From Geobacillus stearothermophilus ATCC 12980 (GTDB taxonomy: Bacteria > Bacillota > Bacilli > Bacillales > Anoxybacillaceae), in contig NZ_CP128494.1 in assembly GCF_030369615.1 (NCBI RefSeq), positions 2,623,501 through 2,687,500 on the forward strand: a stretch of 64,000 nucleotides of DNA, written 5' to 3'. A program made the translations under genes and the position numbers. The notes under the pieces are model-generated. The model searched no databases. It was not told the origin of the DNA and was given only the letters and a program-made list of their open reading frames with translations. Shown here piece after piece: positions 15,798 through 25,107 of this stretch (position 1 is its first letter; every line of letters starts with the position of its first letter).

Positions 15798-16960
15798 TTG
15801 AAAAGTTAACCTTCGCATAAGCGGTGCCCACTCTGGTTATACTGCTCCTAAGGAAAAGCATGGGAAAGGAGCGGAATTCTGCATGAAACGTCTCAACATC
15901 ACCGACAACCATGGATGGACGCCCCGGAAACTCCGCAAGCAGGAACGGAAGATCAAAAACGCTCATCTCCGCCAACGTGTGATGGCCGTCCGCCTGGTCA
16001 TGGAAGGCTATTTGGGCAAAGACGTGGCCTCCATGGTCAACGTGTGCCGCCAAACCGTTTCCCATTATGTGTCGCTGTTTAACGAAGGGGGCCTGGAACT
16101 CCTGCTTCATCGGGATTTTGCCCCTGGGCGAGAGCCGTTTCTCACCGAAGAACAGCAGGAAGAGATCAAACACCTTGTGTTGACCACGACACCCGCGGAG
16201 CTGGGCTGGGACATCGCTTCGGCGTGGAATACGAAGATCCTTCAATCCTATGTACACCACCATTATGGCATCTCCATGTCCCGCGAAGCCTTGCGAAAAC
16301 TCTTGCATCGAAAAGGGCTTTCGTGGACCCGGCCGACTTACACGTTGGCGAAAGGAGATCCGGATCGGCAAAAACACTTCGAAAAACAAATGGATCTAAT
16401 AAAAAAAACTTAATCGATCCAGATTCCGTCCTGTTGTACATCGATGAAACGCATATCCGATCGTATCATGTGTTGCGTACGACATGGTCAGAGGTTGGCC
16501 GTCAAAAGCAAGTGCCGACGTTCGGCCATCATGCTCACGTATCGCTGTTTGGCGCCGTTAACGTCCATGATGGCGAAACAGTTCTTTATCAAGCAGGAGC
16601 GGCCAATGCGACAACGTTTTTGGATTTCCTGCGGGTTCTCAAAGAGCGTTACCCGGATCGTCTCATCGTCTTGGTGCTGGATAACGCCCGAATTCATCAT
16701 GCCAAAATGGTGAGAGAGTTTTTGCGGGAAGAAGGACGGAGTTTTCACTTCATTTACCTTCCTCCGTATTCTCCGCAACTGAACCCGATCGAACGCTTGT
16801 GGAAATGGCTGAAAGACACTGTCATTGCCAATGTGTTTCACAAAGATCAAAACGATATCTCCCAAGCCATTGCCCGGTTTGTGGACTACATCCATGAACG
16901 CCCGAAGGAAGTGCTACAACGCCTAGGGTGTGCAGTGTAATCCAGAAGTTAACTTTTCAA
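15798..16960 (+). mobile_element. IS630-family insertion sequence
   Basis: 13-bp terminal inverted repeats TTGAAAAGTTAAC (15798-15810) and GTTAACTTTTCAA (16948-16960) enclose one transposase gene. The element is about 1.16 kb, normal for IS630. A flanking TA duplication is not evident, so one end may be misplaced by a few bases or the flank has changed. Confidence 0.85.
15883..16940 (+). CDS. IS630 transposase made by -1 frameshift on A8
   Basis: OrfA (15883-16413) carries the HTH (GKDVASMVNVCRQTVSHYVSLF). OrfB, in the -1 frame to 16940, carries the DDE catalytic core: YIDETHIR (Asp), VLVLDNARIHHAK (Asp) and PPYSPQLNPIERLWKWLK (Glu). The overlap holds AATAAAAAAAAC; slipping one base back on A8 joins Ile-Lys-Lys to AsnLeuIleAsp. 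This is a familiar expression mechanism in IS630 elements, so the gene is probably intact. GAAAGGAGCGG lies upstream of the ATG. Confidence 0.88.
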
Positions 16961-17068
16961 GGTGCATCTATCCTGAAAACACCATTTAAGACAAAAAACG
17001 GAGCCCACCTAGCCTTCGGAATCGGATTCCAAAGGAAGGTATTTCAGTATATATATGGTTAATAAGTG

Positions 17069-18294
17069 CTATGCACTCGTTTTTTCCAGTTTCACTTCGT
17101 ACCCTAACCCCTCTAATCGTTTCACCGTTTGACGCACGATGCTCGCTTCTCGCTGCCGATCCCAGTAGTCGGCTCCCAACCCTCTATACGGTTCCTTTCG
17201 AGTTAAGATGTAATAGATCATTTCTAAAATCGTTCTCCCGACCGCGACACTCGCTCGATTCGCTCCTCTTCGTTTGGCGATCCGATGATACTTGGCCGAT
17301 AGGTACGTGTTCTTCGTTCGGGCGGCGGCACGGGCGCATTCCACGAGGCACGACCTCAGCTTCTTGTTCCCTTTCCTCGTTCGACCTGACAACCGTTTCC
17401 CTGCACTCTCATGATTCCCGGGAGCCATTCCGGCCCATGAGGCCAAGTGCGCGGCGGTAGGGAACCGGCTCATGTCCGTCCCGATTTCCGCTACAATTTG
17501 TTCCGCGCTTTGCCGCCCCACTCCCGGGATCGTATCGATGAGCTCCAGCGCTTCATGAAAAGGGCTCGTTCGTTCCTCGATTTCTCGATCCAACCGGGCA
17601 ATCGCTTCATCTAAATACTCCACATGACGCCATTGCTCGGCCAGCATCATGCGTTGATGCGGCCCCATCACTCCTTTCAACGCGCGCCGGAGCTCTTCCG
17701 TTTTTTGTTTCAGCCGCCCTTTGGCGAGCTGGGCGAGGGCCGCCGGATCGTCTTTTCCTTCGATAAGGGCGCGAATGATGAGCCGGGCCGACATCCCGTT
17801 GATGTCGGATACGACCGAAGAAAGCTTGATATTGGCTCCTTCCAGCACTTTTTGGATGCGGTTGAGCTCCCGTGCCCGTTCCTCGATCAAACTGCGCCGA
17901 TAACGGACCAGTTCAGTTCCCGGAGCTCCCGCTGAGCTCGATGAGGGATGTAACTCCCTTTTAGCAATCCATGGCGAAGTAAGTCCGCGATCCATTCGGC
18001 ATCTTTGACATCGGTCTTTCGCCCGGGAACCGCTTTGATGTGTTGGGCATTGACGACAAGCACTTCGATCGGCTCTGTTTCGAGGAGATTATACACTGGC
18101 TTCCAATATACGCCCGTCGACTCCATGGCAACGTGCGTCACCTTTTTTTCTTTCAGCCAATCCACCAACTCCTCGAGATCGTCGGTCAGCGTACCAAACG
18201 TGCGAATCTCTTTTCCTTCAGGGGTAAGGGCGCAAGCCGTAATCGATTGCTTATGCACGTCCAATCCGCAACAGCGTTCATACAAGACGCGCAT
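17069..18294 (-). pseudogene. IS110-family transposase broken by a 5-bp duplication
   Basis: The N-terminal DEDD RuvC-like domain (GLDVHKQS, AMESTGVYW, KTDVKDAEWIADLL) and the C-terminal Tnp20 domain with IDTIPGVGRQSAEQIV and the catalytic-serine segment (LASWAGMAPG) are in different frames. The break is a tandem repeat AACTGAACTG (17909-17918, minus strand). With one copy the protein reads RELRELVRYRRSLIEE and is about 400 residues, full length. GGGAGGGGGACCG precedes the ATG at 18294. Confidence 0.9.
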
Positions 18295-18500
18295 CGGTCC
18301 CCCTCCCTGCTTCGTTCTCAAAAACAGCTGGTGCAGTAGCCTTTGTTCAAGCATTCTATCCTGCGTGCTTCCCTCAAGGGAGCGACATTCCGTAGTGCAC
18401 CAGACTACTGGGGTCCGTCTATATATCGGACTTTTACGTACCATAGATACAACGACCTCATGACCCCAGCCGCAAGGAGACCATTCGACAGAAGGTTGTT
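18295..18500 (-). ncRNA. candidate bridge-RNA region of the IS110 element
   Basis: About 200 noncoding bases upstream of the IS110 transposase, with several short stems (CCCTTGAGGG, and GTAGTCTGGTGCACTAC). In IS110 elements such as IS621 this 5' region encodes the bridge RNA that pairs with target and donor. Assignment rests on position only. Element ends could not be fixed. Confidence 0.4.
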
Positions 18501-18612
18501 TTCATCCTTCCGATGGTGACGAAATTTTTTTGTCATGGGAGTCTATATAATTAAATGAAATGCCTGGTAAATATTAGGTTGATTTTTTACATCCAATTCT
18601 TTTTTGTTTTTC

Positions 18613-18632
18613 ATTCAAATAAATGTTTGAAT
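18613..18632. promoter_or_regulatory. cad operator 1 (CadC box)
   Basis: ATTCAAATAAATG followed by TTTGAAT, an inverted repeat close to the staphylococcal cadO. It overlaps the -35 box. Confidence 0.7.
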
Positions 18633-18654
18633 AATAAAAGAAATGAGGTATAAT
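18627..18654 (+). promoter_or_regulatory. cadCA promoter
   Basis: TTGAAT (18627-18632), 16-base spacer, TATAAT (18649-18654). Confidence 0.75.
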
Positions 18655-18678
18655 ATATTCAAACGGAAATTTGAATAT
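18655..18678. promoter_or_regulatory. cad operator 2 (second CadC box)
   Basis: ATATTCAAACGG followed by AAATTTGAATAT, directly downstream of the -10 box. Two boxes flanking one promoter imply tight repression. Confidence 0.6.
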
Positions 18679-18694
18679 GAAAGGGGGATAATGA

Positions 18695-19063
18695 ATGAGT
18701 AAGAAAGATACATGTGAAATTTATTGTTATGACGAAGAAAAAGTCAATCGAATACAAGGGGAATTGCAAAAAGAAGATATATCCAGTGTTGTCCTGTTGT
18801 TTAAAGCACTGGCAGATGAAAATAGGGCAAAAATTGCCTATTCACTTTGCCAAGATGAAGAGTTATGTGTATGTGATATTGCCAATATCATTGGGGCTTC
18901 TGTTGCAACCACTTCCCATCATTTACGGACTCTTTATAAACAAGGGATTGTAAAGTATCGAAAAGAAGGAAAGCTAGCATTTTATTCGCTGGATGATGAC
19001 CATATTAAGCAGTTAATCATGATTGCGTTAGCACATGATAAAGAGGTGAAAGTCCGTGTCTGA
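18695..19063 (+). CDS. cadC: cadmium/lead/zinc-responsive ArsR-family repressor CadC
   Basis: 122 residues. The N-terminal [11 protein letters not shown] cysteines (Cys7, Cys11) and the ELCVCDIA pair on the recognition helix are the four thiolates of the CadC metal site. The winged helix reads [34 protein letters not shown] precedes the ATG. The stop overlaps the cadA start. Metal binding should release the two upstream operators and induce cadA. The codon use is AT-rich, unlike most of the window. Confidence 0.93.
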   Translation: MSKKDTCEIYCYDEEKVNRIQGELQKEDISSVVLLFKALADENRAKIAYSLCQDEELCVCDIANIIGASVATTSHHLRTLYKQGIVKYRKEGKLAFYSLDDDHIKQLIMIALAHDKEVKVRV

Positions 19064-21194
19064 ACAACAAGCAAAATTATCTAAATCAGAAGCGAAAACC
19101 TACCGTGTTCAAGGATTTACTTGTGCAAACTGTGCGGCAAAGTTTGAAAATAATGTAAAATCATTGCCAGGTGTTCAAGATGCTAAAGTAAACTTTGGAG
19201 CATCTAAAATTACCGTTTGGGGTACAACAACCATCGAAGAATTAGAAAAAGCAGGAGCTTTTGAAAACTTAAAGGTTCGGGAAGATAAAGAAAAAGCAGT
19301 CAAGCGTGAACCTTTTTGGAAGCAAAAAGAGAACATTAAAGTGTATATTTCCGCCGTTTTGCTTGTGATCAGTTGGTTTTTAGGGAAGCAATACGGAGAA
19401 GAGCATATCTTTGCGACAATTGGATATGCTGCAGCAATTTTAATCGGTGGATATTCGTTATTTATAAAAGGTTTCAAAAACCTAGTTCGATTGAATTTTG
19501 ATATGAATACGCTGATGACAGTGGCGATTTTAGGAGCTGCAGCGATTGGTGAATGGGGAGAAGGTGCAACGGTTGTTATTCTATTCGCCATTAGCGAAGC
19601 CTTAGAGCGTTATTCCATGGATAAAGCTCGTCAATCCATTGAATCGTTGATGGATATTGCTCCAAAAGAAGCATTAATTCGTCGCGGAAATGAAGAAATG
19701 ATGGTCCCTGTTGACGATATTCAAGTCGGAGATATTATGATCGTAAAGCCTGGTCAGAAATTAGCGATGGATGGAATCGTCATCAAGGGTACATCTACGC
19801 TAAATCAGGCTGCCATTACGGGAGAAAGTGTTCCAGTAACCAAAACAGTCGGTGATGAAGTCTTTGCAGGAACATTGAATGAAGAAGGGTTATTGGAAGT
19901 AAAAGTGACAAAACGAGTGGAAGATACAACTCTTTCGAAAATCATCCATTTAGTGGAAGAAGCTCAAGCAGAACGAGCACCTTCTCAAGCGTTTGTAGAT
20001 CGTTTTGCCAAATACTATACACCAGCCATTATCATTTTTGCTCTTTTACTAGCCGTTATTCCTCCATTATTTATGGGTGCTGATTGGAGCGAATGGATTT
20101 ATCGAGGTCTAGCTGTATTAGTGGTTGGTTGTCCGTGTGCGTTGGTTATTTCCACGCCTGTTTCGATTGTAACTGCCATTGGAAATGCAGCGAAAAACGG
20201 TGTGTTAATTAAAGGTGGTATTTATTTAGAGGAAGCAGGAAACTTAAAAGTGATTGCTTTTGATAAAACAGGAACATTAACAAAAGGTGTTCCTTCCGTC
20301 ACCGATGTGGTCACTTATAATGGCGATGAAAATGAACTAATGACCATTACAGCAACCATTGAAAAAGGCTCACAACATCCACTTGCTTCCGCCATTATAA
20401 GAAAAGCAGAAGAAGATGGATTGAATTTTAATGATGTATCGGTTGAAGAATTCCAATCCATTACAGGTAAAGGGGTAAAAGCCAAAGTAAATAACGCAAT
20501 GTATTATGTCGGAAGTCCAGGTCTTTTTGAAGAACTTCTTCCAAATGGCATCCAATCAGAAATAAAAGAACAAATTACAACCCTTCAAACACAAGGGAAA
20601 ACGGTCATGATATTAGGGACGGAAAAAGAAATTCTGGCGTTAATTGCCGTGGCAGACGAAATAAGAGAATCATCCAAAGAGGTTATTCGAAAACTTCATC
20701 AAGTCGGTATTGAAAAAACGGTGATGCTGACGGGAGATAACCAAAGAACAGCCGAAGCCATCGGAAAACAAGTCGGTGTTTCCGATATTAAAGCCGATTT
20801 ACTTCCAGAAGATAAACTGAATTTCATCAAAGAGCTTCGTGACAAGCATCAAAGCGTGGCGATGGTTGGAGATGGTGTGAACGATGCACCAGCTCTTGCA
20901 GCTTCAACCGTTGGTGTGGCAATGGGTGGTGCTGGAACCGATACAGCCCTAGAAACAGCCGATATTGTCTTAATGTCTGATGATTTAAGCAAATTGCCAT
21001 ATACGATTAAATTGAGCCGCAAAGCTTTAGCGATTATTAAGCAAAACATTACTTTCTCTTTAGGGATTAAGGCATTGGCATTACTGTTAATTGTGCCTGG
21101 TTGGTTAACGCTATGGTTAGCGATATTTGCCGATATGGGAGCAACATTAATCGTAACATTAAACAGCATGCGATTGCTAAATGTGAAAGAATAA
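19056..21194 (+). CDS. cadA: Cd2+/Zn2+/Pb2+-exporting P1B-type ATPase
   Basis: 712 residues from a GTG at 19056 that overlaps cadC (AGAGGTGA is the ribosome site). One N-terminal heavy-metal domain with Cys23/Cys26 ([10 protein letters not shown]), eight-helix membrane core, TGES actuator loop, CPC at 359-361 in TM6, phosphorylated Asp403 (DKTGTLT), and the [10 protein letters not shown] hinge. All residues needed for metal export are intact. CPC plus the CadC partner indicates Cd/Zn/Pb rather than Cu. AT-rich codons suggest acquisition from a lower-GC Firmicute. Confidence 0.95.
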   Translation: MSEQQAKLSKSEAKTYRVQGFTCANCAAKFENNVKSLPGVQDAKVNFGASKITVWGTTTIEELEKAGAFENLKVREDKEKAVKREPFWKQKENIKVYISAVLLVISWFLGKQYGEEHIFATIGYAAAILIGGYSLFIKGFKNLVRLNFDMNTLMTVAILGAAAIGEWGEGATVVILFAISEALERYSMDKARQSIESLMDIAPKEALIRRGNEEMMVPVDDIQVGDIMIVKPGQKLAMDGIVIKGTSTLNQAAITGESVPVTKTVGDEVFAGTLNEEGLLEVKVTKRVEDTTLSKIIHLVEEAQAERAPSQAFVDRFAKYYTPAIIIFALLLAVIPPLFMGADWSEWIYRGLAVLVVGCPCALVISTPVSIVTAIGNAAKNGVLIKGGIYLEEAGNLKVIAFDKTGTLTKGVPSVTDVVTYNGDENELMTITATIEKGSQHPLASAIIRKAEEDGLNFNDVSVEEFQSITGKGVKAKVNNAMYYVGSPGLFEELLPNGIQSEIKEQITTLQTQGKTVMILGTEKEILALIAVADEIRESSKEVIRKLHQVGIEKTVMLTGDNQRTAEAIGKQVGVSDIKADLLPEDKLNFIKELRDKHQSVAMVGDGVNDAPALAASTVGVAMGGAGTDTALETADIVLMSDDLSKLPYTIKLSRKALAIIKQNITFSLGIKALALLLIVPGWLTLWLAIFADMGATLIVTLNSMRLLNVKE

Positions 21195-21213
21195 TGCAAT
21201 AGTTGAAGAAGAC

Positions 21214-21251
21214 ACACAAAAAGACCGAATTTATTTCGGTCTTTTTGTGTG
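21214..21251 (+). terminator. cadCA terminator
   Basis: Stem AAAAAGACCGAA / TTCGGTCTTTTT with an AATTTAT-type loop, 25 bases after the cadA stop; symmetrical, so it may work both ways. Confidence 0.88.
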
Positions 21252-21349
21252 GTTTAAAAATCAACATTGAAATTTAACAAAGCCCTGATTAAAAACAGTC
21301 AAAACTAACAAAACAAATGACCTAAATTTTAGAGATCTTAATTAATTAA

Positions 21350-22028
21350 ATGGGATTTTAATATATACATCGATGCTTGTTTTATTTTGGCCTATATGGA
21401 CTCCAATGATCCAAGGGGAGATAAGGTATGTGAAATCCTCCAAAAGTGGCATAACGAAGGTGTAACGAAATTAGGGATCAGTACACATGTATTTGGGGAA
21501 GTAGTACATAACTTATTCATTCAAGAAATTCTATTACCATTAGAAATCCACCATAAAAATCAATCCAATTTACGTTCAAAGTCTCGCCATAATCATCACC
21601 TTGGGGAATCAGAAGAAAGCGTATCCTTCCTATATAACGTTTGGAAAAAACAGATGCCAAGTTTCTACAAGAAGAACGTTTTTATTAATATTTCAGAATT
21701 AATCAAATTAGTGAAGATGAATTATCCCTCAAAAAGAAACAAGTTGCAAATCTTCTACAACAATTCCATTGATCGATATAATGAATTTTTATCTGCCCTA
21801 AGGCAACATTTCCACATTGAATTCCTAACAACAGATGCCAACATTCAAGATTTAGCCTTGGCTCAAATGCGGCTGTTCCAGCTCGAAGCCTATGATGCCT
21901 TGCATTATGCCATTGCAACATACCACCATTATGGCTACTTCGCTACGCTTGATGGCGATTTTGTCCATACTCTTTACAACCAAGACCTCGACCTAGCACC
22001 GATCACAAAAATTGTCAAAATCGCCTAG
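21350..22028 (+). CDS. PIN-domain protein with a frameshifted start
   Basis: The domain starts IYIDACFILAYMDSND with the first PIN aspartate; FGEVVHN, TTDANIQDLALAQ and EAYDALHYAIA supply the other acidic residues of this Mg-dependent RNase fold (VapC-like). The domain's first residues lie upstream of the TTG at 21387. The ATG at 21350 enters the right frame only if the TTTT run (21356-21359) loses one base. So the gene is either inactive, translated from a rare codon, or mis-sequenced. No antitoxin-like gene is adjacent. It shares the AT-rich cad segment. Confidence 0.65.
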
Positions 22029-22199
22029 CCTTGTGTCTTGATCGAATCGAAGCCCAAAACTAACATTAAGGAAGGCAAAGAGTTCCCATGCTCTCTTTAT
22101 TTCCTTTATCCACTCACGCGAGCTGCACCAAGTTCAACCATGTGAATTGGTGACAAAGAAAGAGCATGCAATACATATCGATCCGCCTTTATGATGTAC

Positions 22200-22231
22200 A
22201 AAAAAGCGGAAGCATCCTACTCTGCTTCCGC
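22200..22231 (-). terminator. terminator overlapping the M20 stop codon
   Basis: On the minus strand GCGGAAGCA / TGCTTCCGC then TTTTTTG. The 5' arm is formed by the last three sense codons before the final Glu, so the stop codon lies in the loop. Confidence 0.85.
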
Positions 22232-23401
22232 CAACAGTTTCAACGTCGCGGCGACAAACATTTGCACGCCAATCTCAAGCGCGTCTTCGTCAATCGTAAA
22301 GCGCGGGTGGTGGTGCGGGTAGACGATCCCCTTTTCTTCGTTTCTAGCGCCGACGTAAAAGAAGCTGCCCGGCGCTTTTTGCAAGAACGCCGAAAAATCT
22401 TCGCCGCCCATGTTCGGTTTCAAGCGAGCCACTGCCTCTTCACCGAACAGCTCGCGCGCCGTTTCTTCGATGACGCGGGTCACTTCATCGTAGTTAATGA
22501 CCGGGCGGTAGCCATAGTCAAATTGAAACTCATACGAGGCGCCGTGCGCTTCGGTGATTCCTTTGACAATGCGCTCCATCCATTGCGGCACCGTCTGGCG
22601 CAGCTCGGCGTCGAACGTGCGCACTGTCCCTTGGATTTCGACCTCCCCTGGCAGGACATTATGGGCCGTACCCGCCACAAATTGTGTCACGGACAGAACA
22701 AGCGGCTCGAGCGGATCGACATAGCGTGAGACGATGTGCTGCAAGTTCGTCACGACTTGCGCCCCGATGGCGATCGCATCGATCGTTTGGTGCGGCATCG
22801 CTCCTTGGCCGCCTTTGCCGATGATGCGGATGAAAAAGCGGTCGGGTGCGGCCATCATCGGTCCATACACAATGCCGATTTTTCCACGCTCAAGCGGCGA
22901 CCAAAGGTGAGTGCCGATGACGACGTCCACCCCGTCCATGACACCCGCTTGCACCATCTCCTCCGCCCCACCCGGGGACAGTTCTTCCGCGTGTTGGAAC
23001 AAAAAGCGAATCTCACCATGAATGTGATCGCGAAGCTGGTCAAAAATTTTCGCCGTCCCCAACAGCATCGCCGTATGGCCGTCATGCCCGCACGCATGCA
23101 TGACGCCTGGGGTTTTGGAGGCAAATTCAAACGTGTTTTCCTCTTGAATCGGCAGCGCGTCCATATCGGCGCGAATGGCGACGACCCGGCCTGGCTTTGG
23201 GCCGACAAGGCGCGCCATGACGCTCGTTTTCGTCGGACGGGTAATCTCGAGACCGCCGAACGATTGCAGCGTCTCGTACACAAATTGCGCCGTTTTCTCT
23301 TCCTGGAATGACAATTCAGGATGGGCATGCAAGTGGCGGCGCCAGGCGATGACGTCCGCTTTCACTTCATCGACGAGCCGTTTGATTTCTTCCTTTGTCA
23401 T
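22217..23401 (-). CDS. M20 family amidohydrolase (aminoacylase-type)
   Basis: 394 residues. Metal and catalytic motifs: MHACGHDGHTAMLLG, FLFQHAEELSPGGAEEM, IGTHLWSP, and MGGEDFSAFLQKAPG near the end. The central GGQGAMPHQTIDAI belongs to the dimerisation lid. Such enzymes remove acyl groups from N-acyl amino acids (or hippurate, IAA-conjugates); substrate not readable. AGAGGAGGAAACGTG supports the ATG at 23401 over longer frames. A TATAAT-like box lies about 40 bases upstream. Confidence 0.92.
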   Translation of the reverse strand: MTKEEIKRLVDEVKADVIAWRRHLHAHPELSFQEEKTAQFVYETLQSFGGLEITRPTKTSVMARLVGPKPGRVVAIRADMDALPIQEENTFEFASKTPGVMHACGHDGHTAMLLGTAKIFDQLRDHIHGEIRFLFQHAEELSPGGAEEMVQAGVMDGVDVVIGTHLWSPLERGKIGIVYGPMMAAPDRFFIRIIGKGGQGAMPHQTIDAIAIGAQVVTNLQHIVSRYVDPLEPLVLSVTQFVAGTAHNVLPGEVEIQGTVRTFDAELRQTVPQWMERIVKGITEAHGASYEFQFDYGYRPVINYDEVTRVIEETARELFGEEAVARLKPNMGGEDFSAFLQKAPGSFFYVGARNEEKGIVYPHHHPRFTIDEDALEIGVQMFVAATLKLLAEAE

Positions 23402-23526
23402 CACGTTTCCTCCTCTTTTCCGCTTTCCTAATATTATAAACGGAAATTTTTGAATTTTCATTTCTCTATATTCATGAAGAAAGGCAGCCCGCTGCACGTT
23501 TAGTGAGTGAGCTGCTGTCCCAAACG

Positions 23527-24867
23527 TCATTCGTGATGCTCCACCGTTTCCTTTATCGCGCTTTGCCATCCGACCACCACCGGCCGCCCAATCGACTCGT
23601 AGATTAAGCCGGCGGCTTCGGCCGCCTTCGGGTCGTAGCAATTCCGCCCATCCACCACAAGCGGTGTTTTCATCAGCGTCTTGTAACGGTGAAGGTCAAA
23701 TTGCAGCACAGCCGGCCATTCGGTGAAAATGAAACAAACATCCGCGCCGCGAATGGCTTCCTCGATCGTCTCGCAACAAACAACCGCATCGCCAAAACGG
23801 CGGACGACATGTTCGAGAGCGGCTGGGTCCCAGACGCGCACGACTGCTCCTTCGGCAATGAGCCGCTCGATGTTCGCCAAGGCAGGAGACTCGCGCACAT
23901 CATCGGTGCCCGGCTTGAATGCGGCGCCAAGCACGGCGACCGTCCGGTTGCGGAAATCCCCAATGTGCAGACGCGCTTTGTCAAGAAGTTTCCATTTTTG
24001 TTTCTCATTGACGTCGATCGCCGCCCATACCGTTTTGAGCGAATAGCCGTGGGAAGCCGCCAAGGAATAGAGGGCATTTGCATCTTTCGGCAGGCAAGAG
24101 CCGCCATACCCGACGCCGGCGCGCAAAAAGCGGCGGCCGATGCGCGGATCCATGCCGATTCCTTCCGCCACCGCCTGAATATCAGCGCCTACCAACTCGC
24201 ATACATTGGCGATCTCGTTGATGTACGAAATTTTCAACGCCAAAAACACATTGGCCGCATACTTGATCATCTCAGCGCTTCTCCGGTCCGTCACGACGTA
24301 CGGGAGGGCAAACGGGGCGTACAGCTCCTTCATCACCCGTTCAGCCCGGTCCGAATCCACTCCCAATACAATGCGCGGCGCCTGCAGTGTATCGCGCACT
24401 GCCGTTCCTTGCGACAAAAACTCCGGGTTGGATACGACGTCGAATTTCACCTCCGGCCGTCCGTTTTCCGCCAAAAAACGGGCGGCTTCATCGCCAGTGC
24501 CGACGGGCACGGTCGACTTGATAACGACAAGGCAATCGCGTTCGGCCGCCCTGGCGATGCGTCGCAATGCGCCCCATACATCATCAAGCCGCACAGACCC
24601 GTCCGGCTGCGGCGGCGTGCCGACGGCGATCATGATCACTTCCGCCCGTTGATACGCTTCCACATCGTTGGTCGTAAAGCGAAGGCGAACGCCGTTTCGC
24701 TGAATAAGCGAGTCAAGCCCCGGCTCATAAATCGGGACGATCCCTTCATTTAATAGGCGAATTTTCTCTTCGTTCACATCGACGCATGTCACATCATGCC
24801 CTTTATCGGCCAGACAAGCCGCGGTCACAAGTCCAACATATCCCGTTCCCGCAATCGCTATCTTCAC
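23527..24867 (-). CDS. ugd: UDP-glucose 6-dehydrogenase
   Basis: 446 residues from a GTG at 24867 (GGTGTGAGGA upstream). N-terminal GTGYVGLVTAACLA binds NAD; NPEFLSQGTAV and the nucleophile region GVGYGGSCLPKDANAL (catalytic Cys) are canonical; C-terminal UDP-binding domain with LGAAFKPGTDDVRESPA. Oxidises UDP-glucose to UDP-glucuronate for acidic wall or exopolymers. galU, which makes its substrate precursor, is 20 kb away at 44841-45728. Confidence 0.95.
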   Translation of the reverse strand: MKIAIAGTGYVGLVTAACLADKGHDVTCVDVNEEKIRLLNEGIVPIYEPGLDSLIQRNGVRLRFTTNDVEAYQRAEVIMIAVGTPPQPDGSVRLDDVWGALRRIARAAERDCLVVIKSTVPVGTGDEAARFLAENGRPEVKFDVVSNPEFLSQGTAVRDTLQAPRIVLGVDSDRAERVMKELYAPFALPYVVTDRRSAEMIKYAANVFLALKISYINEIANVCELVGADIQAVAEGIGMDPRIGRRFLRAGVGYGGSCLPKDANALYSLAASHGYSLKTVWAAIDVNEKQKWKLLDKARLHIGDFRNRTVAVLGAAFKPGTDDVRESPALANIERLIAEGAVVRVWDPAALEHVVRRFGDAVVCCETIEEAIRGADVCFIFTEWPAVLQFDLHRYKTLMKTPLVVDGRNCYDPKAAEAAGLIYESIGRPVVVGWQSAIKETVEHHE

Positions 24868-24984
24868 GATTCCTCACACCTTTTCATCCATTGCGGCGAT
24901 CGTCGCTTGTCCTCATTATATCGAATCGCCTGCCGGTTTTCACGGGTTCCGCCCCGCTGCTCGAACAAAAAACTATTTTCCACA

Positions 24985-25021
24985 CAAAAAAGAGAATGCC
25001 CCAAAAGCAACGAGGCATCCT
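24985..25021 (-). terminator. brnQ terminator
   Basis: On the minus strand GAGGATGCC / GGCATTCTC (closed by a G-U pair) then TTTTTTG, about 85 bases after the brnQ stop. Confidence 0.75.
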
Positions 25022-25107
25022 CCCTTCTTCCATATATATACATCAGACGGGTTTTATATTCATATTATTCCCCCGACCGGGCGTACATGACCTTTTGAGT
25101 CAGCCCT

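Noticed and set aside
22736..23311. Long plus-strand ORFs opposite the M20 and ugd genes (also 23689-24753).
   Set aside because: Antisense shadows of GC-rich genes; no start signals and no recognisable protein.
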